From: a virus
Reading direction: 5' to 3' (one strand)
Length of the DNA: 36,021 bases
IMG/VR virus record: IMGVR_UViG_3300044712_000573
Location: 1 to 36,021 of that record
In this document: in pieces, positions 6,043 through 14,422 of the stretch
Layout of the letters: every line of letters begins with the position of its first letter
Numbering within the stretch: the first letter of the stretch is position 1
Notes under the pieces: model-generated
The model's input: only the letters and a program-made list of their open reading frames with translations
The model's database searches: none
What the model was told of the DNA's origin: nothing
Translations under genes and position numbers: made by a program

Positions 6043-6673
6043 AGCCCCATGTCCACTTGGTAACCGTGGTTGGCCTGTAGCGCATCGGGATTGCAGTGGG
6101 GTCACCAAGGTACCCACAGTCCAACTCCCAGAGAGTCTTGCCGTGGATGCGTAGGGAAACACAGCCCCCCACATGGGAGTGAGCACGCACCACGGACCTG
6201 AGAAAGTATTTCATGTGGTCACCAAGCTTGGCCCAGCCGTGCAGGTATCCCACACCGTTTAGTATCAGTAGCTCTTTCTCATCAAAGATTGTCTCAACAC
6301 CGGGGAAGCGGTAAAAATCTTTATCGTCAAAGAATGGCTCAAGCTCTGGTGCCTTCTCAAGCAAGAGCTTTAGTGCACGGGCATCATGGTTACCGCGTAG
6401 CTGGTACCGCTTGCTCTCTGGGCTAGCTTGAGTGATCTTGGCCCACAACCTCTCAGCCTGACCCCGGCCAACATCAGCCTCACGCTGGGGTGTGATGATG
6501 CCTTGAGACCTTGCAAAACGGCTCTGAGCAAAACGGTCATAGAGGTCACCCATCTGGATGATGGTGCCCGGCTTTTTTTCCTCAATGACTTTTAAGATTT
6601 TTTCGACAAGGGACTTTTTGGACCAGATAAGGTGAAGGTCACCAACACATAAAACCGCATCCTTGCAGTCCAT
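5999..6673 (-). CDS. Calcineurin-like metallophosphoesterase
   Basis: The product is 224 residues. The metal-binding signatures are all present: GDLH (11-14), GDLYDR (42-47), GNHD (94-97), LHGW (144-147) and AHSH (164-167, in place of the usual GHTH). An AAAGG site precedes the ATG by six bases. The fold covers protein phosphatases, nucleotide phosphodiesterases and Mre11/SbcD nucleases. At this length, with no capping domain, it cannot be assigned a substrate. It is unusual as the promoter-distal gene of the late arm, separated from the endolysin gene by 209 non-coding bases. Confidence 0.9.
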   Translation of the reverse strand: MDCKDAVLCVGDLHLIWSKKSLVEKILKVIEEKKPGTIIQMGDLYDRFAQSRFARSQGIITPQREADVGRGQAERLWAKITQASPESKRYQLRGNHDARALKLLLEKAPELEPFFDDKDFYRFPGVETIFDEKELLILNGVGYLHGWAKLGDHMKYFLRSVVRAHSHVGGCVSLRIHGKTLWELDCGYLGDPTAIPMRYRPTTVTKWTWGYGWVDSAGPRFIPL

Positions 6674-6882
6674 CCAGTGCCTTTCTTGGGTTACTCCCCA
6701 AGTTGTTTCTCACTACGTTTTCAAGTCCCCGTTAGCATCGTTTCTACGTTGCGAGTCCACGGGGTCACGGACACCACAGAAGTGGAAATGGCTGAATGTC
6801 GCACGTCAACCGCTAGCAGCCACCCCCGTGCACGATGCCTTCACACCGCATATGTCACCCAGCGGTTGAGACCTCAAAAACT
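6674..6882. other. Non-coding gap in the late arm with hairpins
   Basis: No frame with an acceptable start spans this 209-base gap. It holds a 6-bp hairpin CTTGGG (6685-6690) / CCCAAG (6697-6702) whose loop and 3' arm contain the octamer TACTCCCC, and a long-range 9-bp inverted repeat TCAACCGCT (6806-6814) / AGCGGTTGA (6861-6869). In such a dense genome, a gap this size probably has a regulatory or RNA function. Confidence 0.45.
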
Positions 6883-7386
6883 TTAGCCAAGACTTGCCAT
6901 CAACCCCAAAACATCATCAACGTACTCTTGGTTGACAAACTTCCCACCTGACCCCATCCGTGGGGACCCCGCATTATACGCGGCAATGACCGCAGTGAGG
7001 TTATACCCCCTATTGAATAGTCGCGTGAGTTGTCTGCATCCGTACTCAAGGCCCACTTGAGGTAGGCACAACTCAGATGGGAAACGATTAAAAGAAAGCC
7101 CACACTCATAGGCCACGGTACCCATGACCTGCATCATGCCCCAAGACATTGCTTGCATCGTAAAGCAAGAGGACATGGGCTGTGAGAGGGACTTGGCAAT
7201 CTCTGTGCTTTCTGGGTGAAAGTAAGTCCAGTTTCTCTCATACCGGATGGCAAAAGAGTTGCCTTTGCTCTCTTTGTAGACGATGGCTGACACCAGTTTC
7301 CAGTCAAGGCTGTGGTGCTCAGCCGTGGTCTTTATGAGACCTATGGGAAGCTCTTGCCACCACTTGTCTGGTATCACCAACATCAC
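6883..7386 (-). CDS. Endolysin: lytic transglycosylase (SLT-type)
   Basis: The product is 167 residues. The lytic transglycosylase signatures are clear: catalytic glutamate in YKESKGN (E39), SWGMMQVMG (81-89, the G-L-M-Q motif) and AAYNAGSP (135-142). It would cleave peptidoglycan between MurNAc and GlcNAc. There is no obvious cleavable signal sequence, so release would depend on a holin, and several small membrane proteins are encoded immediately upstream. The start overlaps the lipoprotein gene's stop. The motif set is strong enough to make this the lysis enzyme. Confidence 0.92.
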   Translation of the reverse strand: MMLVIPDKWWQELPIGLIKTTAEHHSLDWKLVSAIVYKESKGNSFAIRYERNWTYFHPESTEIAKSLSQPMSSCFTMQAMSWGMMQVMGTVAYECGLSFNRFPSELCLPQVGLEYGCRQLTRLFNRGYNLTAVIAAYNAGSPRMGSGGKFVNQEYVDDVLGLMASLG

Positions 7387-7727
7387 CCACCCCCACCGTA
7401 GTAGTCGGGCTGAGGCTGGCTTTGAGTCTGGTTGAAGGCATTGGCAATGGAGTCAACCTTGGTACCATCCACCTTTGGCAAGTCCTCAGGTTTCACGTTG
7501 TAGCACCATGCTGAGTAGTTTTTGAAACTGGTTGGGTCAATTATAATGAAGTTTTCAATCTGGCTGGGGAGTAGGTAAGCGTGGGACCCATCAGAGCGCA
7601 CACAGTCTGCACCCCCCACACCGTCACCAAGGCATAGGAAGTCAAACTTAGGTGGTGCATCTGACCTGCACCCGCTAAGAGTAGCGATTAGCAGACAGAG
7701 CAGTATACAGCTTGTCCAGTGCCTCAT
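7383..7727 (-). CDS. Lysis-region lipoprotein
   Basis: The product is 114 residues, starting at an ATG preceded by GAGGAAAGG; an in-frame extension upstream would displace the signal peptide and is rejected. A basic n-region and hydrophobic core end in the lipobox LSGC (cysteine about residue 20), so the mature protein should be a lipid-anchored periplasmic protein. The C-terminus is Q/P/G-rich (TQSQPQP...YYGGGG). Its first 53 bases overlap the end of the upstream small membrane-protein gene, an arrangement often seen in spanin pairs, but the sequence is not clearly Rz1-like. Confidence 0.75.
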   Translation of the reverse strand: MRHWTSCILLCLLIATLSGCRSDAPPKFDFLCLGDGVGGADCVRSDGSHAYLLPSQIENFIIIDPTSFKNYSAWCYNVKPEDLPKVDGTKVDSIANAFNQTQSQPQPDYYGGGG

Positions 7728-7911
7728 ACCTTTCCTCTTTTGATTTTGCTTTGGATGCGAGTGCAATTGCATCAGCAATGCCACTCACAGAGATTTTGTT
7801 TTGACGTGCAATGTACCAAGACGCCACTGCAGCACTAATGGTCATGATGATTTCATAAATCTTTGGGATAGCCGCGATGAGGTCAAGTAGTTTCCAGATT
7901 GCTGCAATCAT
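7675..7911 (-). CDS. Small membrane protein of the lysis cassette
   Basis: The product is 78 residues. The N-terminal 35 are hydrophobic (LLDLIAAIPKIYEIIMTISA), enough for a membrane anchor, followed by a soluble helical tail rich in A, K and E. An N-terminal anchor with a helical tail, overlapping a lipoprotein gene by 53 bases, is the topology expected of an inner-membrane spanin, though the tail is short for that. The start overlaps the next gene's stop as ATGA. A holin accessory is an alternative. Confidence 0.65.
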   Translation of the reverse strand: MIAAIWKLLDLIAAIPKIYEIIMTISAAVASWYIARQNKISVSGIADAIALASKAKSKEERYEALDKLYTALSANRYS

Positions 7912-8096
7912 TTTTTCACCGGACTGGGGAGTATGGCAAAGAGTGCCACAAGGCCAGCTGATACCCAGTCAATGTTGTGCACCATGAAATTGGTGTACCC
8001 ATCCTTTATAGGTTGGGGCATGAGGTGTGGCACCACTGTCACCAGTAGTGCCACCCATGTGGTCTTGGACGTGAGAATGTTTCTCACTATGTCCAT
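7908..8096 (-). CDS. Putative holin (two transmembrane segments)
   Basis: The product is 62 residues with two hydrophobic segments (about 11-26, with TTWVALLVTVVP, and 42-58, with WVSAGLVALFAIL), a polar link, and a short basic C-terminus (PVKK). Size, two-span pattern and a position next to the transglycosylase fit a class II-type holin. It is coupled by TAATG and ATGA overlaps on either side. The call rests on topology and context, not on a recognised family. Confidence 0.65.
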   Translation of the reverse strand: MDIVRNILTSKTTWVALLVTVVPHLMPQPIKDGYTNFMVHNIDWVSAGLVALFAILPSPVKK

Positions 8097-8368
8097 TATT
8101 TCACCAATGCCTCAACAACTTCCATCGCACCAACCATGACACCCTTGTGGAAAGCCATGTGGTCCTCAAGCAACTCAGGTTTCAGCTGAGGAGCAGCCGC
8201 GATGATACCGGGCAATTCAACCACCAGAGCCGTGATTGCCACGGGAAGGTCTTGGCCTGCCTGAAAGCCATCAGCCAGTGCAGCTTTGCACGCTGTGACG
8301 ATCTTGGCACAATGGCTCAGCACCTGATGCGGGGATTGCTGGACTTCAATCTGTATCGTTTCTTTCAT
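8096..8368 (-). CDS. Hypothetical protein of the lysis cassette
   Basis: The product is 90 residues from an ATG with AGGAGA ten bases upstream. It is mostly helical, alanine- and valine-rich, with a moderately hydrophobic middle (VAITALVVELPGIIAAA) that is too broken by charged residues for a confident membrane span. It sits between two holin-like genes. I do not recognise it. Confidence 0.6.
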   Translation of the reverse strand: MKETIQIEVQQSPHQVLSHCAKIVTACKAALADGFQAGQDLPVAITALVVELPGIIAAAPQLKPELLEDHMAFHKGVMVGAMEVVEALVK

Positions 8369-8381
8369 GATTTTTTATCTC

Positions 8382-8624
8382 CTACTTTACAAGGTGGCTT
8401 ATAATAAAGCCCACTGTAGTTACCACCCCAGACACAGTGAGCATGATGCCTATGAGCTTACCCCGCTCAAAGGCCCTTACAACTCTAATCTTATTTACAG
8501 CCTCTTTTGTTGCTTTGATGTCCAACCCCATGGCATCCATCCGGGTCCTCAGGTCACCATGCTCTGACCTTTCCCACTTCTCAAACATCTCAAAACGTCC
8601 AATGAGTCTGTCAATCTCAGACAT
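8382..8624 (-). CDS. Putative holin-associated protein (coiled coil plus C-terminal anchor)
   Basis: The product is 80 residues. The start at 8624 is preferred because AAGGA lies nine bases ahead; a TTG at 8645 is in frame but has no site. The N-terminal 50 residues are charged and helical (GRFEMFEKWERSEHGDL...), followed by one C-terminal hydrophobic span (LIGIMLTVSGVVTTVGFII). This order resembles hemolysin XhlA-like lysis accessory proteins. The alternative is a second holin. Confidence 0.65.
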   Translation of the reverse strand: MSEIDRLIGRFEMFEKWERSEHGDLRTRMDAMGLDIKATKEAVNKIRVVRAFERGKLIGIMLTVSGVVTTVGFIISHLVK

Positions 8625-8652
8625 GCTGCACCATCCTTGGCTCAAGCCGTAC

Positions 8653-8805
8653 TTATTTCACGGGGAAGTCAATAAGCTCACAGCTGCCAACATACCTGCC
8701 CTCAACGGTGCCCTTGTTTTCACAGGTGTCCATGATGACCGATACTTTCTTGTGAGCACATCCGGTGAGTGCTGCCAGCATCAAAGCAATAAAAATATAT
8801 CTCAT
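8653..8805 (-). CDS. Very small lipoprotein
   Basis: The product is 50 residues. MRYIFIALMLAALTGC is a complete lipoprotein signal with lipobox LTGC, leaving a mature chain of about 35 residues with two more cysteines. A GGGGGTAGGG tract precedes the ATG, which overlaps the upstream stop (ATGA). Its size fits Rz1-type outer-membrane spanins, but it is not proline-rich. The window thus encodes two lipoproteins in the lysis region. Confidence 0.7.
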   Translation of the reverse strand: MRYIFIALMLAALTGCAHKKVSVIMDTCENKGTVEGRYVGSCELIDFPVK

Positions 8806-9428
8806 AACCCTACCCCCAATTGAGAAAAGGGATGATTGGGTGTGAAATACTCCCCAAGCATTGCCCCCAAAGTTTTGTACTTGTCGCCCATGACACCAAG
8901 CCAGTAGCGCGTAGCTTTTGACTCGGGTAGAGCTTGGACCATTATCCATGAAATCATGTGCCCATTGGCATCACCTTGGCAAGTGTCCCAGCGTAGCCTT
9001 GACTCAATCTGTATCCGGTCAAAGATGTTGAAGTCACGGCCAGCGCACCACTTGAAAAAGGACACCAGACCGGGGTGCCATGAGTAGTTTGACCCGTAGT
9101 TGTGGGCTGCAAAGATGTCAGCCGCGTGCTGACTCCCAATAAGCCGGGACACCGCTGCCACCCCAACGTAGTCATCCCATGCGGTTTCCTCTTTGCCGGG
9201 ACCCCTACGGTACACACCCGGTGAGATGGTGCACTCACCAACGGTCTCTTTGAAAGCTTCAATTTCCTCAGGCTCAAGCTCACCAAGCTTTTTACAGATG
9301 AGCCGGTAGAGTGACATGTAGAGGAGTCCATTGCCAGTCTCTGATGGGTGGCCACCCCATTGTGTGGGGAGTACCAGCCCATCAGAGTCCATGTACTTGG
9401 CAATGATGTCAGCCTTGAAAGGTGTCAA
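8802..9428 (-). CDS. Hypothetical protein between tail fibre and lysis genes
   Basis: The product is 208 residues with a TTG start that overlaps the preceding stop (TTGA) and follows a GGGGGT tract by eight bases. It is soluble, rich in W, Y and H, with no signal or membrane span. Segments such as SETGNGLLYMSLYRLI and WDDYVGVAAVSRLIG recall alpha/alpha-toroid proteins (terpene-cyclase- or glycan-lyase-like), but that is only an impression. Its position just after the receptor-binding gene suggests a virion or host-surface role. I cannot name it. Confidence 0.65.
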   Translation of the reverse strand: MTPFKADIIAKYMDSDGLVLPTQWGGHPSETGNGLLYMSLYRLICKKLGELEPEEIEAFKETVGECTISPGVYRRGPGKEETAWDDYVGVAAVSRLIGSQHAADIFAAHNYGSNYSWHPGLVSFFKWCAGRDFNIFDRIQIESRLRWDTCQGDANGHMISWIMVQALPESKATRYWLGVMGDKYKTLGAMLGEYFTPNHPFSQLGVGL

Positions 9429-11863
9429 ACTAGAATACCCCCAAATTTCACCAAAGAGGGTATGTCATTGGTGGTGTCCTGTCTGTCCAGCATGGCATCA
9501 ATCACCATTTTTTGACCAGACTGTGAGGTGATTTCAGACACCATAGTGATTTCACCACCAATCGTGGTGATTTTTAGGTTGTCGATGTTGGCGTAACCAG
9601 TGGACCCCATTGTTGTGCCAAAAGCAAACCTGTTACCGGCAAGACTGACACTGGTATAAGAAACCGTTTGAGACCACGCCGCTGGTTCAGAGTCAATACC
9701 GCGCCACACCTTAATCCTTGAAAAAGTTGGCCAGTGTTGAATGCGAAATTTATAAACACCCGGTGCCGCTTGCGTATTGAATGGCAAATTTGCTGCAGCC
9801 GCAAGGTATGATGCACCGTTAAATAGTCGGACAGTGCATGGACTTGCTCCTAGTCCACACTCCCAAGTCAGACCGCAGTTAGCAGATTGGTTGAAAATAT
9901 CCCCTATTGAGGTACCACCAGTGTGACCGTAGTTGATGTTGAATACGGAAATCGCGTTATTTATGGTGTTGGTCATCTCAAACGAAATTTCAAGAGGAAA
10001 TTTCGCTGTAGTCCACGCCTCAACTGCACGGTAGACTGATTGGTACGTCCCAGCACCACCTGATCTTAATTGCATTGCACCAGATTGAATGTCTACACCA
10101 CCACCGTTTGAGTAGCCTGTAGCCCATCCGTTATAATTCGCCGGAGTTGTGCTGTCAGCTGCAGTGAAGGTGTCCGAAAAATAAGTATACTTTGCCAAGA
10201 GTAAAAAGTCCGTGATTGCCGCTGTAGTCAGTGACTCACTTGCCGTGAGACTGCCTACAAAGTATTTCAAGACTACTGACAACCGCACAATGGACCAGTT
10301 GGATGTGTCACCACCAGTGCTATTGGAGTCCGGGGAGTGTGTGATTGTGGTGCTTGGTGCACCATAGCTTGAGTCTTGGGAAAGAGTGAGTACCTTAAAG
10401 TTAGACCCCAAGACTGAGTTGTAAAAACTAGAATACTCAGGGCCGTTAGAGCCACGCGGGTCTGACTCATACTTAAAGAGTACAATCTTGTCACCGTTTT
10501 TGAAACGTCCAGAGTAGTCCCCAGCAATGGTGAGACTGGTGCTTGAGGCAAAAGAGGTTACTGGAAAAATATCTGTTTTCATGGTGGCCATGAGTTTCAG
10601 AGTTTTACCTGCCATGTTTTTTGCAAGTAGCTTACGTTTTATAAAATGTTGCTGCTTTGCATGTACACCAGACCCACTCTCAAAAAGTCCCTCAGTATTT
10701 ACTATTCCACCAAAAGGTTTCACCGATGCAGCCGCTCTGGTGTAGTTATTGGAAAGGGCACTGGCCAGGGTATACTCTCCAGATGTAGCTGTCTCAGAGG
10801 CAATAATCATAATCTCTTGGTTACTATTGTCCCAGATGGGGAGTGCTCTACCACCCTGTAGGGAGTTAACCAGTGGCCAGCGGTCCACAATGATAAGGTC
10901 ATCCCATGATGCATTGAGGGTCTGTGATGCCCCCGTGGTCAGTCCAAGATAGACCTTGGTTATATTTCCATAACTCCAAGTACCAGTTGTGGCATCAGGT
11001 GTTGCAGTGGGGTCTACCGTAAGAAAATTCCAACCCGCAACAAGACCGGCCACCGGGAAATAATATGTGGCATCGTTTCCAACTGATGTCTCAAGCTTTA
11101 TGGTGAGTCTTGTGAGGTTGGTAACCGTGTCAAGGTACACCCTGCATCTAAATAGCTTGTCAATCAGACTGAATGCGAGGGCCTTTGATATATTCCCAGA
11201 GCCGTTAAGGGTTGTTACAGTGTGCTTGTTGGAATTGGTGCCCTCAAGCTTATTGGTACCATCAGAGGCTACTGACCCCACCGATGCAGTCCAGCCAGTG
11301 GTAGCATCCATTGAGTCAACTGCAGTCTTGTTAACATCCAGATAAATTGTGGTTGTGTCTGAAACTGCAGTGTAGTCTTTGGCAAGATTTACTGTCATGG
11401 TTAAGGCATTGGGGTCCATGAAAGCCTCAGCCAAGATGTTGTCATTAGGCAACTCAGCGCGTAGGGATTGCTTGAGATTGCTGAGCACCATGGCCACAAG
11501 CTCAATTCCAGCACCACCACCTGAGGCTGCAGCTGAGCCGGTGGCCTTGAGCCATCTGCCAGACCCAGATGCGGGGACCAATACTAGGTCATCATCACCA
11601 GCCGCAACGGATGAGGAAGAGAATTTATAAAATGCACTATTGGACTGACAGAAAGCAACTTGTCCATCAACTCGGTTGGCTGATGCTACTGCTTTTACTG
11701 CAGTGATGTCAGCCAAACTACCCAACACCTGAGCTTTGGGGGTGTAGGTGTTGTCAGCGTAAAGCTTTGGTACCAAGTCTGCATCAGCACTGGGGGTGGC
11801 ACCCGCTGGGACCTGACTGGTTTCAACACTCACATCAAAATTATATTCTCTAATTCCACCCAT
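9425..11863 (-). CDS. Large tail fibre / receptor-binding protein
   Basis: The product is 812 residues. GAGGAG seven bases before the ATG at 11863 sets the start; a TTG at 11878 would bury that site. The N-terminal 120 residues carry SADADLVPKLYADNTYTPKA and a glycine/alanine hinge (AAASGGGAG), typical of a virion-attachment domain. The remainder is serine/threonine/asparagine-rich beta structure. Between about residues 570 and 760 there is a lectin-like sandwich (FSDTFTAADSTTPANYNGW near its start), suggesting glycan binding. It follows the tail hub gene, the usual place for the host-recognition protein. No chaperone or endosialidase-type self-cleavage motif is evident. Confidence 0.75.
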   Translation of the reverse strand: MGGIREYNFDVSVETSQVPAGATPSADADLVPKLYADNTYTPKAQVLGSLADITAVKAVASANRVDGQVAFCQSNSAFYKFSSSSVAAGDDDLVLVPASGSGRWLKATGSAAASGGGAGIELVAMVLSNLKQSLRAELPNDNILAEAFMDPNALTMTVNLAKDYTAVSDTTTIYLDVNKTAVDSMDATTGWTASVGSVASDGTNKLEGTNSNKHTVTTLNGSGNISKALAFSLIDKLFRCRVYLDTVTNLTRLTIKLETSVGNDATYYFPVAGLVAGWNFLTVDPTATPDATTGTWSYGNITKVYLGLTTGASQTLNASWDDLIIVDRWPLVNSLQGGRALPIWDNSNQEIMIIASETATSGEYTLASALSNNYTRAAASVKPFGGIVNTEGLFESGSGVHAKQQHFIKRKLLAKNMAGKTLKLMATMKTDIFPVTSFASSTSLTIAGDYSGRFKNGDKIVLFKYESDPRGSNGPEYSSFYNSVLGSNFKVLTLSQDSSYGAPSTTITHSPDSNSTGGDTSNWSIVRLSVVLKYFVGSLTASESLTTAAITDFLLLAKYTYFSDTFTAADSTTPANYNGWATGYSNGGGVDIQSGAMQLRSGGAGTYQSVYRAVEAWTTAKFPLEISFEMTNTINNAISVFNINYGHTGGTSIGDIFNQSANCGLTWECGLGASPCTVRLFNGASYLAAAANLPFNTQAAPGVYKFRIQHWPTFSRIKVWRGIDSEPAAWSQTVSYTSVSLAGNRFAFGTTMGSTGYANIDNLKITTIGGEITMVSEITSQSGQKMVIDAMLDRQDTTNDIPSLVKFGGILV

Positions 11864-13934
11864 CTGTATTCTCCTCAATTCCTTTTTGGTCAGTAAGCTC
11901 TAACTGCACCTTGTTGAGTCCCTTTTGGACTGATGTAACCACCAAAGTTTTAGATTGCTGTACACCCTCAGTGTACGGTAACCCCGGCAATTTTTCCCTA
12001 GAAACTTGCAGCACGTTGCTCAATTCAGTACCAAAGTACGTTGACACAACTGCTAAGGAATAGGTAGCAGCCCTCTCACCAAAAACAAAGGCCAGATTGT
12101 CAGCCAAGGCTTGAGCCTCAGCGGTTTTGGTGTGTCTGCTCTTAAAGGTTTTCTGAGCCTGCACCTTGTGCACATATTTGGCTGTATCTGAGGTGGCTGT
12201 GACCACATCTCTCAGGTGGTTGTCATCGTTTTGGATGCCAGTTTCACGCTGGTTGTATTCTACCAACACATCAGAAAGCACATCGGTGTAGTCATAGATG
12301 ACTTTTAGTGAGTTGGGTAGTATGGCAGACTCATCAGCTGTCACACTGGCTGCACCCATCGGTGCAATCTTGGCCACCTTCCACTTTAGGTCACTGTCCA
12401 CATAGAGTGAGGCAAGGATGGACTTGAGCACGTCCAAAATGATTTCACGGTACACCGTAAATTCATTGCTGAGCTTGGCCGGGATGCTCATGCCTATGCT
12501 CTGGCCACCGATGGCAACAAAAAGACTTTGAAAGCTTGAGCCATTCAACTCAGCCTCAGAAAACCCAGCACGCTTGAGTAGGTCCCATAAAATCACAACT
12601 GGGTCAGTGAGGCACCCAAGCTCAGAGTCATCAGCACCAAAGGCAATGCCCCCCTTGGTGACCGTGTTGGGGGCACCATAGACCGTGCAGAAAACTGGGT
12701 CACTGGGTCTCAAGGTGGCTGGCATGGTGGTGTTAGCTTCCAAGCTTGTCCTGAAAGAAAACCCACCAACCTCAGCTGACATGACCACGTTGCAAGTGTA
12801 GTCACGGTTATAAAATGCAAGGTAGCTTGCACCGTCTTGGACAATCTCAACCCGCGATACAAAACCACGCTTGGCAAGCTCACCAGCACCCATGGGGGCT
12901 AAGTTGGCAGCGTGCTCAACGTACTTTGATGCGTAGTTGATGCCAGTCACTTCAACGTAGTAGTCTGAGGCACCGTCAAGAAAAAGAGTGTCACCAAGAG
13001 AGATGCCCTTGCAGGTATCAAGGTAGGTGCGGGTGGTGGTGCACCCAGCCTGCACCGTGTACACAGTCTCTGGGCTTGGTATCTTGTGGCACACAGCCCA
13101 GTCACGGTTGTTAGACGTGGTTGGGTCATCGGAAACGTAGGCCACATTGATGGGTTGGACACCTTGGACCTTGCCATAGATGTGCCTTACAGGTCTGCCA
13201 ATGTGGGCTGGGTCAATGTTGGGGAATAGAGTGGTTGAGAAAAAAGAGTCATCTGCATCATTTCGCCACTCTTTTGAGAGCAGGTCTACTCTGTCCGTGA
13301 TGTCAATGTCTACTGAGTCCGTTGAGTAGGAAGTCTTGCCACAGAGTCCAGTGAGCACTTTCTTGATGTTGCCAACCTTCAACTCACCATTCTCAGAGAG
13401 CCAGTGGTACACGGCAATGTCACAGCCATTCAAGCTTGAGTCATCAACCACAAGCTCAAAGGTGTGCTCTGCATTGCTGAGAGAGATGGTTGAGGACTGC
13501 ACAGGCATTGCACCAAAAATTACTTCGGACACCTTGCCCTTGATGTCTGGGGGCTGCTTAATCAGAGGCTCAAAGTACACCTCAGTGGTGGTGTCATCCA
13601 GCGGGTCTCTGTAAAAGTGAGCCTCAAACGTGCTCACGTAAATTTCATAGGTGGCCACCACATACTTACTGGCTGGGTCAGAGGAGTCAGAGAGCCTTAC
13701 ATACAGGTAGCCACCTGAGAGGATGTGCTGACCAGCACTAAGGCTTGTGGACGTGCCAAGACTCAATGAAGTGCCATTGACTTCCACGGTTGAAATATAT
13801 TGAGAGAGCGAAAACGCTACACGGTACACGCTGCCAGAGTATAAGGCCCAGCCAGTGATGCGCTTGCGTGGCTTTATCACCGCAAGGTACTGGCTCTGCT
13901 TTACTTCCTCTGTGAGTAGCGTGCTGTAGCTCAT
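11850..13934 (-). CDS. Tail hub / baseplate-type protein
   Basis: The product is 694 residues, in the position held by central tail hub proteins between the distal tail genes and the fibre. The N-terminal half, with TYEIYVSTFEAHFYRDPLDD and later IDITDRVDLLSKEW, resembles large siphovirus hub proteins whose early domains stack on the tail tube; the C-terminal part (VVTSVQKGLNKVQLELTDQ) is similar to the last beta domain of such hubs. Its start overlaps the preceding stop and its end overlaps the fibre gene by 14 bases. Family-level identity is inferred from gene order and general character. Confidence 0.65.
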   Translation of the reverse strand: MSYSTLLTEEVKQSQYLAVIKPRKRITGWALYSGSVYRVAFSLSQYISTVEVNGTSLSLGTSTSLSAGQHILSGGYLYVRLSDSSDPASKYVVATYEIYVSTFEAHFYRDPLDDTTTEVYFEPLIKQPPDIKGKVSEVIFGAMPVQSSTISLSNAEHTFELVVDDSSLNGCDIAVYHWLSENGELKVGNIKKVLTGLCGKTSYSTDSVDIDITDRVDLLSKEWRNDADDSFFSTTLFPNIDPAHIGRPVRHIYGKVQGVQPINVAYVSDDPTTSNNRDWAVCHKIPSPETVYTVQAGCTTTRTYLDTCKGISLGDTLFLDGASDYYVEVTGINYASKYVEHAANLAPMGAGELAKRGFVSRVEIVQDGASYLAFYNRDYTCNVVMSAEVGGFSFRTSLEANTTMPATLRPSDPVFCTVYGAPNTVTKGGIAFGADDSELGCLTDPVVILWDLLKRAGFSEAELNGSSFQSLFVAIGGQSIGMSIPAKLSNEFTVYREIILDVLKSILASLYVDSDLKWKVAKIAPMGAASVTADESAILPNSLKVIYDYTDVLSDVLVEYNQRETGIQNDDNHLRDVVTATSDTAKYVHKVQAQKTFKSRHTKTAEAQALADNLAFVFGERAATYSLAVVSTYFGTELSNVLQVSREKLPGLPYTEGVQQSKTLVVTSVQKGLNKVQLELTDQKGIEENTDGWN

Positions 13935-14419
13935 AGTTTAGCCGTTATAAAGCTCACTGAAAAAGACTGCACCGCTGGACTGAAGTGGGTGGCAGCATTA
14001 TTAGTTGTGTAAATGGGGTCTGGGTAGTCCTTACGCCATGCAATGTGCTTGGTGTCAGTCTTGGCATAGGTTGGGTCATAGGGTGCCAAGGCATACCACA
14101 CACCATCACGCAACTGGACGTTGGGAAACTCCCACCAAGTCTCAACCATGTCTACTGCCAGCGCACCAAGCTTTGCTGGTGATATGCCACCGTCAACGCT
14201 TTCACTGATGAGCTTACCCGGCTGACCATTGAAGTTGAGACCATACAGCCTGAATTTCAGGTTGGTAAAAGTTGGTGAGTTTTGAAAAATGAAAGAGGAC
14301 CTGATGGCCTGTAAAATTCTATTCCCGTTGTTGGGGGTGAATTTTTGATACACCCCAAGGCTACTGCCATCAGTATCCACGGTCTCAAGCACCTTGGCCC
14401 AGTTACGCCACGTTGTCAT
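13931..14419 (-). CDS. Minor tail protein (hypothetical)
   Basis: The product is 162 residues with GAGGAG nine bases ahead of the ATG. It is predominantly beta, rich in aromatic residues (VETWWEFPNVQLRDGVWYA in the middle), like small phage carbohydrate-binding or jelly-roll domains. It sits between the distal tail-like protein and the hub, coupled to the hub gene by ATGA. A virion component at the tail tip is the best guess. Confidence 0.55.
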   Translation of the reverse strand: MTTWRNWAKVLETVDTDGSSLGVYQKFTPNNGNRILQAIRSSFIFQNSPTFTNLKFRLYGLNFNGQPGKLISESVDGGISPAKLGALAVDMVETWWEFPNVQLRDGVWYALAPYDPTYAKTDTKHIAWRKDYPDPIYTTNNAATHFSPAVQSFSVSFITAKL

Positions 14420-14422
14420 GTC